Assembly (NCBI RefSeq): GCF_000147355.1
Contig: NC_014506.1
Span: 248,001 to 312,000 of the forward strand
DNA length: 64,000 nt
Direction of reading: 5' to 3'
From: Sulfurimonas autotrophica DSM 16294
GTDB taxonomy: Bacteria > Campylobacterota > Campylobacteria > Campylobacterales > Sulfurimonadaceae
Positions 8,788-17,705 of the stretch are shown here, in pieces. Under the pieces are notes generated by a model that saw only the letters and a program-made list of their open reading frames with translations, was not told the origin of the DNA and did not search any database. Position numbers and translations under genes: made by a program. Each line of letters starts with the position of its first letter. Positions within the stretch are counted from its first letter, which is position 1.

Positions 8788-9612
8788 ATGTTAAAGTTAA
8801 AAGAAAATTTTTTCAAAGAGTTCTATAGGTTTCTAAAACATATTCTTGCAAACAGAGGGCTGCTAAGAGCGCTCATCATCAATGATTTTAAAAAGAACTA
8901 TCTAGGTACATACTTGGGCTTAGTATGGGCATTTATACAACCATTGACTTTTATGTTAGTTATATGGTTTGTATTTACTTATGGTTTTAGAACAGCTTCG
9001 CACGGAGACACTCCATACTTTTTATGGTTAGCATCTGGAATGATACCTTGGTTTTTTATCTCAAATGCTTTAACTGCAGGAACGAGTGCTATAACGAACA
9101 ACTCTTTTTTAGTAAAAAAAGTGGCTTTTAGAGTGAGCATATTACCTCTCATTCAAATAGGTTCAGCATTGATTATCCACATAGGCCTTGTTTTATTTTT
9201 GATCATGATGTTTTTATTGTATGGATTTTCTCCATCTGTTTACTGGGTGCAATTACCTTACTTTATCTTATGTACTGTATTGCTACTGCTTGGTATATCT
9301 TGGATGACTTCTGCTATAAGAGTATTTGTAAAAGATATAGGAAACATTATCGGTGTGCTATTGCAGATAGGATTTTGGGCGACGCCGATATTTTGGAATA
9401 TAAGTATGATTTCCCCAAATCACCAATGGATACTAAAACTCAACCCTGCGTATTATATAGTACAAGGGTATAGAGATACTTTCATAAACCATGTTTGGTT
9501 TTGGGAGATGCCAAAAGTAACACTGTACTACTTAGGCATAACAACTGTATTTTTTATACTTGGTGCCATAGTTTTTAAAAGACTCAGACCTCATTTTGGA
9601 GATGTACTGTAA
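8788..9612 (+). CDS. wzm: ABC-2 type polysaccharide exporter permease (Wzm-like)
   Basis: This 274-aa integral membrane protein has about six hydrophobic helices and the ABC-2 permease pattern: LLRALIINDFKKNYLGTYLG at the N-terminus, then LGLVWAFIQPL and the late NPAYYIVQGYRD. Such permeases pair with an ATPase to export O-antigen or capsule across the inner membrane. The ATPase gene follows with a 1-base TAATG overlap. ATG 8788 is the first start; the ribosome site is weak (CTCAAGA). About 150 bases upstream hold no gene, only a short hairpin (AGAGT/ACTCT). Confidence 0.9.
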   Translation: MLKLKENFFKEFYRFLKHILANRGLLRALIINDFKKNYLGTYLGLVWAFIQPLTFMLVIWFVFTYGFRTASHGDTPYFLWLASGMIPWFFISNALTAGTSAITNNSFLVKKVAFRVSILPLIQIGSALIIHIGLVLFLIMMFLLYGFSPSVYWVQLPYFILCTVLLLLGISWMTSAIRVFVKDIGNIIGVLLQIGFWATPIFWNISMISPNHQWILKLNPAYYIVQGYRDTFINHVWFWEMPKVTLYYLGITTVFFILGAIVFKRLRPHFGDVL

Positions 9613-10937
9613 TGAATAAAAATATAGCCATAAAAGTACAAAACCTTACAAAAATATACAAACTCTATAAAGAGCCTATAGACAGACTTAAGGAAGCGCT
9701 TAATCCATTGGGGAAGGCACATCATAAGAATTTTCATGCTCTTAAAGATGTAAGTTTTGAGATAAAAAAAGGTGAAACTGTAGGTATTATAGGTAGAAAC
9801 GGTAGTGGAAAATCCACTCTTCTTAAAATAATAACAGGTGTTTTAACGCCATCAGCTGGAAGAGTAAATGTGCATGGAAAGATATCTGCTATACTTGAGC
9901 TTGGTGCTGGATTTAACCCTGAAATGAGTGGACTTGAAAATATATACTTAAATACTTCTATCAATGGTATGTCTAAGAAAGATACGGATAAAAAAATAAA
10001 AGAGATACTAGAGTTTGCAGAACTTGGTGAGTTTATCCACCAGCCCATAAAAACATACAGCAGTGGAATGAAAGCAAGACTAGGGTTTGCAGTAGCCATA
10101 AACATAGAACCAGACTTACTCATAGTTGATGAAGCCTTAGCTGTGGGTGATGCGGCCTTTCAAAGAAAATGTTTTGCAAAAATGGAGCAGATAAGAGAAG
10201 CAGGGACTACCATACTCTTTGTAAGTCATAGTGAAGGAAGTATAGTGAGTCTTTGTAGTCGTGCTATCTGGCTGAGCAATGGTGAGAAAATCATAGAGGG
10301 CAAACCTAAACTTGTTACTGGACTTTATATGAAAAATGCAAATAAAAATATGATTGATAAAGCTATTATTGAAGCAGAGTTGCAAGAGTTAGAAAAAAAA
10401 TCAGAAAAAAAAGATAAATCTAAAAAGAAAGAAGTTCAAAAAAAAGCAAAACATGCGATTGAAGAATTTTATGACCCATCACTTAAACCAAAATCAACAA
10501 TCTACTATGAAGAAAAAGGTGCAAAAATAAGCGATATAAAAGTCACTACTCTTGATGGAAGAGAGGTTAATGTTTTGATACATGGATATAACTACATCTA
10601 TTCTTATGTAGTTAATGTAAAAAATAAGACAGAAGATGTAAGATTTGGTTTTTTAATAAAAAATACACTGGGGGTAGCCATAGCTGGTGGTTCGTATTCT
10701 ATGAGAGAGCACCAAGGGATAGATATTGTTCCTGAAGGTAACTATATGATAAAATTTTCTTTTAAATGTTTATTTAACGAAGGAGAATATTTTTTAAATG
10801 CAGGATGTAGTTCGTTTAAAAAACATATACATCGTATTGTAGATACTTATGCATTTAAAGTTATGCATATAGAAAAAATGATATGTACATCTTCTGTAAA
10901 TTGTATTGATAATTGTGAGGTGATTAGAAGTGATTGA
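9612..10937 (+). CDS. wzt: ABC transporter ATPase with C-terminal glycan-binding-type domain (Wzt-like)
   Basis: The 441-aa protein has Walker A GRNGSGKST (residues 61-69), ABC signature YSSGMKA (150-156) and Walker B LLIVDEA (170-176). A lysine-rich linker (about 255-275) joins the ATPase to a C-terminal domain of about 160 residues, the layout of Wzt, in which the C-domain recognises the finished O-polysaccharide before export. With the upstream permease it forms the exporter. The presence of the C-domain implies that export is tied to a specific glycan end structure. Confidence 0.9.
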   Translation: MNKNIAIKVQNLTKIYKLYKEPIDRLKEALNPLGKAHHKNFHALKDVSFEIKKGETVGIIGRNGSGKSTLLKIITGVLTPSAGRVNVHGKISAILELGAGFNPEMSGLENIYLNTSINGMSKKDTDKKIKEILEFAELGEFIHQPIKTYSSGMKARLGFAVAINIEPDLLIVDEALAVGDAAFQRKCFAKMEQIREAGTTILFVSHSEGSIVSLCSRAIWLSNGEKIIEGKPKLVTGLYMKNANKNMIDKAIIEAELQELEKKSEKKDKSKKKEVQKKAKHAIEEFYDPSLKPKSTIYYEEKGAKISDIKVTTLDGREVNVLIHGYNYIYSYVVNVKNKTEDVRFGFLIKNTLGVAIAGGSYSMREHQGIDIVPEGNYMIKFSFKCLFNEGEYFLNAGCSSFKKHIHRIVDTYAFKVMHIEKMICTSSVNCIDNCEVIRSD

Positions 10938-11673
10938 TTTTTTATGTATTGGTGCACAAAAATCGGGTACAACATTGCTCTATGAACATTTAAAAAAGAT
11001 AGATGATATTTTTTTACCTGAGAGAAAAGAATTGCATTTTTTTGATGATATTAAAAATTATAATAGAGGGATGAATTATTATTTAGAATACTTTAAAGAT
11101 GCTAAAAAAGATCAGATAAGAGGAGAGATTACGCCTGCTTATATTTTTTTTGATGAAGCTCCAGAGAGGATTAGAGAATCTTTGGGCAATAAAAAGATTA
11201 AATTTATTGTTCTTCTTAGGAATCCTGTCGATAGAGCTTATTCTCAATATAATATGTCCTTTTTAACACAAGGGCATGAAAGTTTGAGTTTTGAGCAGGC
11301 ATTAATATATGAAAATTATAGATTGAAAGAATATTCAGACTATGTAAATTTTACATATCTAAAAAGAGGGTTTTATTCCAATCAAATATTAAATTATTTT
11401 AAATATTTCAATAAGGAACAATTTAAGTTCATTATATATGAAGAGTTTGTTCAAGAACAAAAAAAGTATATATATGAGATATTGGATTTTTTAGAAATAG
11501 ATGTAAGTACAAAAAATTTGCAAATAGAGAATCAAGTTGTATTTCAAAATAAATATAATAAGATGAAAACTGAAACGAGAAAGGTATTAAATCAAATTTA
11601 TAAAAAAGAAATAAATATATTAGAAAGTATTCTTGAACGTAATTTAAGTATATGGAAAGAAGGGAACAATTAA
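10930..11673 (+). CDS. Sulfotransferase family protein
   Basis: The 247-aa protein starts at GTG 10930, overlapping wzt by 8 bases. It shows the PAPS 5'-phosphosulfate loop QKSGTTLL (residues 10-17) and a 3'-phosphate motif RNPVDRAYSQY (R97, S105). The length matches the Sulfotransfer_1 family. Such enzymes transfer sulfate from PAPS to hydroxyls of sugars or other acceptors. In this locus the acceptor is probably the exported polysaccharide or its precursor; no acceptor can be read from the sequence. Confidence 0.85.
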   Translation: MIDFLCIGAQKSGTTLLYEHLKKIDDIFLPERKELHFFDDIKNYNRGMNYYLEYFKDAKKDQIRGEITPAYIFFDEAPERIRESLGNKKIKFIVLLRNPVDRAYSQYNMSFLTQGHESLSFEQALIYENYRLKEYSDYVNFTYLKRGFYSNQILNYFKYFNKEQFKFIIYEEFVQEQKKYIYEILDFLEIDVSTKNLQIENQVVFQNKYNKMKTETRKVLNQIYKKEINILESILERNLSIWKEGNN

Positions 11674-12984
11674 ATGCGACAAACAGCTATATTGGTATTA
11701 GGAATGCATAGAAGCGGAACAAGTGCTTTGACAGGTGTCCTTAATATGTGTGATATATATCTAGGCAGTGAGCTTATGGCCGCAAACCATGCGAATGAAA
11801 AAGGTTACTTTGAAAATAATGAACTTTTTAAAGTTAATGAAAAACTACTTTTTGAATGTAATAGTTCGTGGGATGATATTTTTTACAATGAAGAGAAACT
11901 TGAAAATATTAAAAATATTGATGAGCTAAAAAAGATCATCAAAAAAGAGTTTGAATATAGTAATATTTTTGCCATAAAAGATCCTAGACTTGCATTTTTG
12001 TTTCCTGTTTATAAAAAAGCACTTGAAGAATTACATATAGATATTAAAGTGATCTTACCATACCGAAACCCTGTAGAAGTGGCGAACTCTTTACATACAA
12101 GAGATGGAATAAGTATGGAAAAAGGAATGCTGCTTTGGGGGTATTATTTCTTACTTGCTGAGAAACAGAGTAGAGGATATGAAAGAGTTTTTGTGGATTT
12201 TGATAATCTCATAAATGAAACTACTGATACTGTCAAAATGATTGCTAAATCATTAAATATTGATTTGGATGAAAAATATTTAAAGAATAGACAAGAAATA
12301 GAGAAGTTTTTAGAAGCTGGTTTAAAACACCATAACATTTCTATAGATAACTTATCTAGTAAAATTCCTACAATGGTGCAAAAAGTTCTTGCTTTAAAAG
12401 ATTGTTTTAACAATAAAAGCGTTTTAAAAAAGTTTGATGAACTGAGAAATGAGTTTTTTAGTTATCAAAAACTTTTTTATAATAGGGAGATTATAAATTT
12501 TTTGGAGGAACTGCAAAAAACCAAAGAGACCCTCACACAAAGCCAAGAAACAATAGCTCAAAAAGATAAAGAGCTTGCCCAGACCAAAGAGACCCTCACA
12601 CAAAGCCAAGAAACAATAGCTCAAAAAGATAAAGAGCTTGCCCAGACCAAAGAGACCCTCACACAAAGCCAAGAAACAATAGCTCAAAAAGATAAAGAGC
12701 TGACAGAAGTCAAAGAGAATTTAGCCCAAAAAGACAAAGAGCTGACACAGGCCAAAGAGAGTTTAACCCAAAAAGACAAAGAGCTGACACAGGCCAAAGA
12801 GAGTTTAACACAAAAAGACAAAGAGCTGATACAAGTCAAAGAGGATTTAACTCAAAAAGACAAAATGATCAAAAGTAAGAATAAAGAAATAGAATCTTTA
12901 AAAGATGAATTAGTTTTAATTTATACCAGTAGAAGCTGGAAGTTCACAAAGATACTAAGAAGAATCAAAAGGTTTACAAAATGA
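11674..12984 (+). CDS. Sulfotransferase-like protein with repeat coiled-coil tail
   Basis: This 436-aa protein begins directly after the previous stop. Residues 1-230 form a P-loop sulfotransferase-like domain with GMHRSGTSALTG (10-21) and a later PYRNPVEVANSL. Residues about 282-405 are a long predicted coiled coil made of repeats of the type ETLTQSQETIAQKDKELAQ. The C-terminus has the basic/aromatic tail YTSRSWKFTKILRRIKRF, a short motif I recall from other cell-surface glycan enzymes. In chain-length systems a coiled coil can act as a ruler; a similar role here is speculation. The domain could also be a diverged kinase-like P-loop protein. Confidence 0.75.
   Translation: MRQTAILVLGMHRSGTSALTGVLNMCDIYLGSELMAANHANEKGYFENNELFKVNEKLLFECNSSWDDIFYNEEKLENIKNIDELKKIIKKEFEYSNIFAIKDPRLAFLFPVYKKALEELHIDIKVILPYRNPVEVANSLHTRDGISMEKGMLLWGYYFLLAEKQSRGYERVFVDFDNLINETTDTVKMIAKSLNIDLDEKYLKNRQEIEKFLEAGLKHHNISIDNLSSKIPTMVQKVLALKDCFNNKSVLKKFDELRNEFFSYQKLFYNREIINFLEELQKTKETLTQSQETIAQKDKELAQTKETLTQSQETIAQKDKELAQTKETLTQSQETIAQKDKELTEVKENLAQKDKELTQAKESLTQKDKELTQAKESLTQKDKELIQVKEDLTQKDKMIKSKNKEIESLKDELVLIYTSRSWKFTKILRRIKRFTK
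12520..12860 (+). repeat. In-frame tandem repeat (3 x 63 bases, then 42-base units)
   Basis: Three 63-base units (12520-12582, 12583-12645, 12646-12708) are near identical, differing only at the end of the third copy. They encode 21-residue units. From 12709 come 42-base units (12709, 12751, 12793, 12835) encoding 14-residue units such as ESLTQKDKELTQAK, which share the QKDKEL core. All units are multiples of 21 bases, so copy changes keep the frame and the heptad phase. Confidence 0.95.
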
Positions 12985-14843
12985 TAAAAAAACTAAAACA
13001 AATCAAATGGTATAAAGCCATAAAAAAGAGTGACCTGTTTGATATAAAATATTACCTGTTTACCTATACGGATATTAGAGCAATGGATATAGACCCTATA
13101 TGGCATTATATAAAATATGGAGCTGATGAAGGGCGAAATCCCAGTGACAAGTTTGACACTAGTTTTTATTTAAGTACATATAATGATGTTAAAGAAAAAG
13201 GAGTGAATCCTTTAGCGCATTATATATTACATGGAAAGAACGAAGGAAGAAAAACTTCTAAGTCAAATTATAGTAATAAATCTTCCGATGCTGTCTCTAT
13301 CCCAAAATATAAATACGTTAAAGTCAACAATGCTCTTAAAAATGATTCTGTTTGTATTTTTGCGCACTATGATAAAGATAACATTATTGACGACTATGTT
13401 GTGAACTATATTAAGGAATTAAAGAAAATAGATATTGATATTATATTTGTTACAGTATGTGAAGATATGAAAATGAATGAATTAGAGAAATTAAATCAAT
13501 ATGTTTCTATTAATATAGTTAGAGAAAACATTGGTTATGATTTTGCTTCATGGAAAATCGGTTTAGACTATATTATAGAAAATAGTATTAATTGCAAAAC
13601 ATTGATTTTAGCTAATGACAGCGTTTACGGTCCTTTATATAATTTAAAAACAATATTTAATTCTATGCAAAAGAAAAATTATGATATTTGGGGATTAACG
13701 GATAATTTTTATAGCAGCTACCATTTGCAGAGTTATTTTTTGGTTTTTAATCAACAGGCCATAAAGTCAAATATTTTTATTGATTTTTTTAAAGAGATGA
13801 AAGTTATTGAAGATAAAGCGCAATTAATAGAAGCATATGAAATTGGACTGAGTAAATTACTCGCTAAACACTTTAAGCTTGGCAGTTATATAGCGGTACA
13901 AGATGTATGTACAACCTTATTAAAGCAAAATCTTTCACTACCGGCCGGATTAAAAGCAAGTATTGCTAATTATACAATAAATGTAACTCATATTGGATGG
14001 AAAGAACTTATTGAAAAATTCAAATTCCCTTTTATAAAAGTTGAATTACTAAGAGATAATCCCATTAAAATGAACAATTTGGATTATATTAAGATATTGG
14101 CTAAGAAAGATGACTATATATATGATTTTAATCTAATATCATCTCATTTAAAAAAGGTTGAAAAAAAAACAAATAAAATAAGCGGTTACAATATAATCAA
14201 CCGAGCAACAAAAAAGAGTGAGAGAAAAACGATTTGTGCTCTTGGATCAGCACGAGGCGGAACATCTATGGTTTCAGGGCTACTTAGAATTATGGGTGTC
14301 AATATGGGGGATGATTTAGATCCGGACACAAATGAAGATAAAGATTTTTTGCACGCTTCCAATCCAATTGAAGATATATATAATATTCACAGCGAGGGAC
14401 ATGAGAAAGTCAAGAAAAAATTAATAAATTTAATAAATAAAAAAAATGAACAGTATAAAGTTTGGGGATGGAAAGACCCTCAAGGAATGATGTATTTTGA
14501 TAAAATAGATTCATTTTTAAGAGAACCGTACTGCATTATAATATACAGAGATCCACTGGCAATTACACAAAAAGAGATTAATGACGGTATTCATAAAGAT
14601 ATAATTAGTACATTAGAGTTTGTTGTAAATCATAGATTTAAAGAACTTGTGAATGTAACGAAATTTATTCAACAAAAGAATTATCCGTTACTTTTAATAA
14701 GTTATGAGAGATCATTAAGGGATAAAGAAAATTTAATTCAAACTTTAGCAGATTTTTTAAATCTTGAATTATCTCAAGAAGTTGTAGATAAATGTAAAGA
14801 TTATGTAAAAGCTGATAGAAATACAGGGTTAATAAATATATAA
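12981..14843 (+). CDS. Fusion: N-terminal HYxxxGxxEGR repeats, RgpF-like domain, C-terminal sulfotransferase-like domain
   Basis: The 620-aa protein overlaps the previous stop by 4 bases. Residues about 20-90 hold two copies of an FDxxYYLxxYxDV...HYIxxGxxEGR unit often attached to glycan enzymes. Residues about 120-360 resemble the rhamnan synthesis protein F family, with NIGYDFASWKIGLDYI, NDSVYGPLYNL and HLQSYFLVFN. Residues about 415-620 begin ICALGSARGGTSMVSGLL, a P-loop like sulfotransferases. The three-part order suggests coupled glycosyl transfer and sulfation of one polysaccharide. The RgpF family is glycosyltransferase-related but poorly characterised. Confidence 0.75.
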   Translation: MIKKLKQIKWYKAIKKSDLFDIKYYLFTYTDIRAMDIDPIWHYIKYGADEGRNPSDKFDTSFYLSTYNDVKEKGVNPLAHYILHGKNEGRKTSKSNYSNKSSDAVSIPKYKYVKVNNALKNDSVCIFAHYDKDNIIDDYVVNYIKELKKIDIDIIFVTVCEDMKMNELEKLNQYVSINIVRENIGYDFASWKIGLDYIIENSINCKTLILANDSVYGPLYNLKTIFNSMQKKNYDIWGLTDNFYSSYHLQSYFLVFNQQAIKSNIFIDFFKEMKVIEDKAQLIEAYEIGLSKLLAKHFKLGSYIAVQDVCTTLLKQNLSLPAGLKASIANYTINVTHIGWKELIEKFKFPFIKVELLRDNPIKMNNLDYIKILAKKDDYIYDFNLISSHLKKVEKKTNKISGYNIINRATKKSERKTICALGSARGGTSMVSGLLRIMGVNMGDDLDPDTNEDKDFLHASNPIEDIYNIHSEGHEKVKKKLINLINKKNEQYKVWGWKDPQGMMYFDKIDSFLREPYCIIIYRDPLAITQKEINDGIHKDIISTLEFVVNHRFKELVNVTKFIQQKNYPLLLISYERSLRDKENLIQTLADFLNLELSQEVVDKCKDYVKADRNTGLINI

Positions 14844-14858
14844 ATGATTAGGAATTAG

Positions 14859-15713
14859 ATGAACAGAGCAGTTGTTTTTGCCCATTACGATATAGATAAT
14901 GTTGTTGATCAATATGTATATGTATATTTAAAAGAATTGAGTAAAATTTCTAATTATATCGTTTTTGTCTCAACTGCTGATTTAACCCAAAAAGATATAG
15001 AATTATTAAGCCGAATATGTGCTAAAGTAATAATTAGAGATAATATAGGATATGATTTTATGAGCTATAAAATTGGGCTAGAAAGCTTTGATTATATAAA
15101 ATATGATGAAATCATAATATGCAATGATAGTGTATATGGACCTTTTTATCCGCTAGAGAATGTTTTTAATGCAATGAAAAATAAACAGTGTGATGTCTGG
15201 GGTATGACATCAGGACAAGAAATATCTTTGCATTTACAAAGTTATTTCTTGGTGTGTAAAAAAACAGTTCTTTTGTCTTCATATTTTTCAGACTTCTGGA
15301 AAAATGTAAAAGTTCTTGATAATAAGCGAAAGATTATAGAAACTTATGAAGTTGGTTTTAGTGCAAAACTTTTGTCATTAGGATTTAAATTAGCTTCATA
15401 TGCTGAGTATAAACCGGTATTTATGGAAAAATATACTGTAAAATTAAGAAGAGTTACTTTTTATAAAATTTTTAAAAAGATAATTTCTCTCTTTGAGGGC
15501 AGAAGTGTATTTCAAAATTCGTTATCTGTAAATATAACACATCAGTATTGGAAAGAACTTTTGTTGGTATCAAAAATGCCTTTTTTAAAAGTGGAATTAT
15601 TGAGAGATAATCCTTTAAAAATTAATATACTGGATTTTGAGGATGTTATTAAAAAAATATCTGATTATGATGTTTCTTTAATTCAAAAGCATTTGCATAG
15701 AACAAAGAAGTAA
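14859..15713 (+). CDS. RgpF-like (rhamnan synthesis F family) protein
   Basis: The 284-aa product repeats the middle domain of the upstream fusion: VFAHYDIDNVVDQYVYVYLKE-type start, NIGYDFMSYKIGL, NDSVYGPFYPL, DVWGMT, HLQSYFLV and a matching C-terminal KVELLRDNPLKIN segment. The two probably arose by duplication and act on related acceptors. ATG 14859 follows a GGAATTAG ribosome site. The family is linked to rhamnose-containing cell-wall or O-antigen chains, but the sugar here is not known. Confidence 0.75.
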   Translation: MNRAVVFAHYDIDNVVDQYVYVYLKELSKISNYIVFVSTADLTQKDIELLSRICAKVIIRDNIGYDFMSYKIGLESFDYIKYDEIIICNDSVYGPFYPLENVFNAMKNKQCDVWGMTSGQEISLHLQSYFLVCKKTVLLSSYFSDFWKNVKVLDNKRKIIETYEVGFSAKLLSLGFKLASYAEYKPVFMEKYTVKLRRVTFYKIFKKIISLFEGRSVFQNSLSVNITHQYWKELLLVSKMPFLKVELLRDNPLKINILDFEDVIKKISDYDVSLIQKHLHRTKK

Positions 15714-15745
15714 AATGTATTTGCCAATAAGGTTGATAATTATCA

Positions 15746-16588
15746 ATGAAAAAAACACTTAATAATATAGTAATTTTACTAGCAGTATATAATGGCGAAA
15801 AATATCTCACTCAGCAGATAGAGAGCTTAACAAATCAAAGCGTGAAAGTTGATATTATTATCAGAGATGATGGTTCAACTGACAATTCCATAAAAATTAT
15901 AAAAGACTATGTAGACAATTATGATAATATTTATTTTTTAGAAGATGATTTACTTTCAACAAGAGCACAAAGTAATTTTAGTATTCTATTGGAATATGCA
16001 AAAAAATTAAACAAGTACAAATATTTTATGTTTTGTGATCAGGATGATGTATGGCTCGATAATAAAGTTGAATATACCTTAAATAAAATGCTTGAACTAG
16101 AGAAAAAATATTCAAACTTTCCTTTAATGGTGTTTTCAAATCTGATTGTGGCTAACAATAATTTGGAAATCATTTCTACTTCTATGTGGAAAAGTGAAAA
16201 ACTAGATATAGATATTATGAAAAATTTATATGATATATTGTCATTAAATGTCGTAACAGGATCAACAATCATGATAAATGAATACGCACTGCATAAGATG
16301 TCTCCAATGCCTCTAAACTATATTTATCATGATCATTGGATAGCAGCCAATATTGTAAAATATGGAAAATATGCATATATTGAAGAACCTTTGACTATTT
16401 ATAGGCAGCATGAACATAATGTTTTAGGTTCATCAAATAAAGGAATTAAATATTTTATTCAAAAAATTATTGACTTGTTCATCCATTTTTCTAATTTTAA
16501 AAAGAAATATAGTTATTTTGATTTTGAAATTAGTTTAAGCAGAGTTATCTTTCACAAAGTAATATTGAATATCAAGAGGCTTAAATAG
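15746..16588 (+). CDS. Glycosyltransferase family 2
   Basis: The 280-aa protein has a GT-A fold start VILLAVYNGEKYLTQQIESL, the nucleotide-sugar site RDDGSTDNS, and FCDQDDVWLDNK carrying the metal-binding DxD. The order and the FCDQDDVW form are typical of GT2 rhamnosyltransferase-like enzymes of O-antigen loci. There is no membrane span, so it acts at the cytoplasmic face on the lipid-linked glycan. It overlaps the next gene by one base. Confidence 0.85.
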   Translation: MKKTLNNIVILLAVYNGEKYLTQQIESLTNQSVKVDIIIRDDGSTDNSIKIIKDYVDNYDNIYFLEDDLLSTRAQSNFSILLEYAKKLNKYKYFMFCDQDDVWLDNKVEYTLNKMLELEKKYSNFPLMVFSNLIVANNNLEIISTSMWKSEKLDIDIMKNLYDILSLNVVTGSTIMINEYALHKMSPMPLNYIYHDHWIAANIVKYGKYAYIEEPLTIYRQHEHNVLGSSNKGIKYFIQKIIDLFIHFSNFKKKYSYFDFEISLSRVIFHKVILNIKRLK

Positions 16589-17691
16589 TGAAAATAGCAA
16601 TTCTGGGAACAAGAGGCATACCAAATAATTACGGAGGATTTGAACAGTTTGCCGAGCATTTAGCGGTTGCTTTAGTAAAAAGAAAGCATGAAGTCACTGT
16701 TTACAATTCACACAATCATAGTTATAAAGAAGATTATTACAATGGTGTAAGAATAAAACATATATATGATCCGGAGGATAAAATTGGAACAATAGGTCAA
16801 TTAATATATGATTTTTTATCAATTATAGATACAAGAAAAGAAAAATATGATGTTATCTTACAGTTGGGATATACCAGTAGTTCGGTATTTTTTAAGCTGC
16901 ATCCAAAAGATTCTATTATTGTGACAAATATGGACGGTTTAGAATGGAAGCGTACAAAATATTCCAAGAAAGTTCAAATGTTTTTAAAGTGGGCGGAATC
17001 TCTTGCAGTGAAAAGAAGTGATTATCTTGTAAGCGACTCCGTTGGTATTCAAAATTATCTAAAGAAAAAATATAATATTGAATCTACTTATATACCGTAT
17101 GGATCGGATGTATTTAAGAATCCTGATGACAAAGTAATAAAAAAGTTCAATTTAACACAGTTTAATTACAATATGTTGATTGCAAGAATAGAACCGGAGA
17201 ATAGTATAGAAATGATTTTGGAAGGAGTGTGTTTATCTCAAAAAAATATGAAGTTTTTAGTTATTGGAAATATTAATACTTCATATGGTGAATATATAAC
17301 AAATAAATTTAGTAAATATTTAAATATAATTTTTACCGGTGCGATTTATGATATAAATATTTTAAATAATTTAAGATATTACTCAAATCTTTACTTTCAT
17401 GGGCATACCGTAGGCGGTACCAATCCATCACTTTTAGAAGCTATGGGTTCAAGTGCATTAATATGTGCAAATAAAAATGAATTTAATGAATCTATTTTAG
17501 ATGAAGATGCTTTTTATTTTCAAAATAAAAAAGATGTTGCAATAATTATTAATAGTATAGTTAAAGAGAAATATCTTCACAAAGTAGAAAATAATTTAAT
17601 AAAAATAGAAAAACTTTACCAATGGGATAAAATTATTGATTCATATGAAAGATTATTTTTAGATATAAAATACTCTTCAAGAATAAAGTAG
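16588..17691 (+). CDS. Glycosyltransferase family 4 with DUF1972-type N-domain
   Basis: The 367-aa protein starts at GTG 16588 (TAGTG overlap). Its N-terminus KIAILGTRGIPNNYGGFEQFAEHLA is characteristic of the DUF1972 group of GT-B enzymes, which includes rhamnosyltransferases acting early in capsule repeat synthesis. The C-terminal half has HGHTVGGTNPSLLEAMG, the donor-binding segment of GT4 enzymes with its conserved glutamate. It probably adds the second sugar after the WbaP-like step, but the donor is unknown. Confidence 0.85.
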   Translation: MKIAILGTRGIPNNYGGFEQFAEHLAVALVKRKHEVTVYNSHNHSYKEDYYNGVRIKHIYDPEDKIGTIGQLIYDFLSIIDTRKEKYDVILQLGYTSSSVFFKLHPKDSIIVTNMDGLEWKRTKYSKKVQMFLKWAESLAVKRSDYLVSDSVGIQNYLKKKYNIESTYIPYGSDVFKNPDDKVIKKFNLTQFNYNMLIARIEPENSIEMILEGVCLSQKNMKFLVIGNINTSYGEYITNKFSKYLNIIFTGAIYDINILNNLRYYSNLYFHGHTVGGTNPSLLEAMGSSALICANKNEFNESILDEDAFYFQNKKDVAIIINSIVKEKYLHKVENNLIKIEKLYQWDKIIDSYERLFLDIKYSSRIK

Positions 17692-17705
17692 ATATAATTT
17701 TATTT

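Noticed and set aside
12424-12687. Reverse-strand ORF with repeats of LSYCFLALCEGLFGLGKLFIF type
   Set aside because: It is the antisense of the tandem repeat in the sulfotransferase-like gene; the hydrophobic look comes from reading the Lys/Glu/Gln repeat backwards.
12520-12860. Regular direct repeats that might suggest a CRISPR array
   Set aside because: The units abut without unique spacers and lie in frame inside a gene, so this is a coding tandem repeat.
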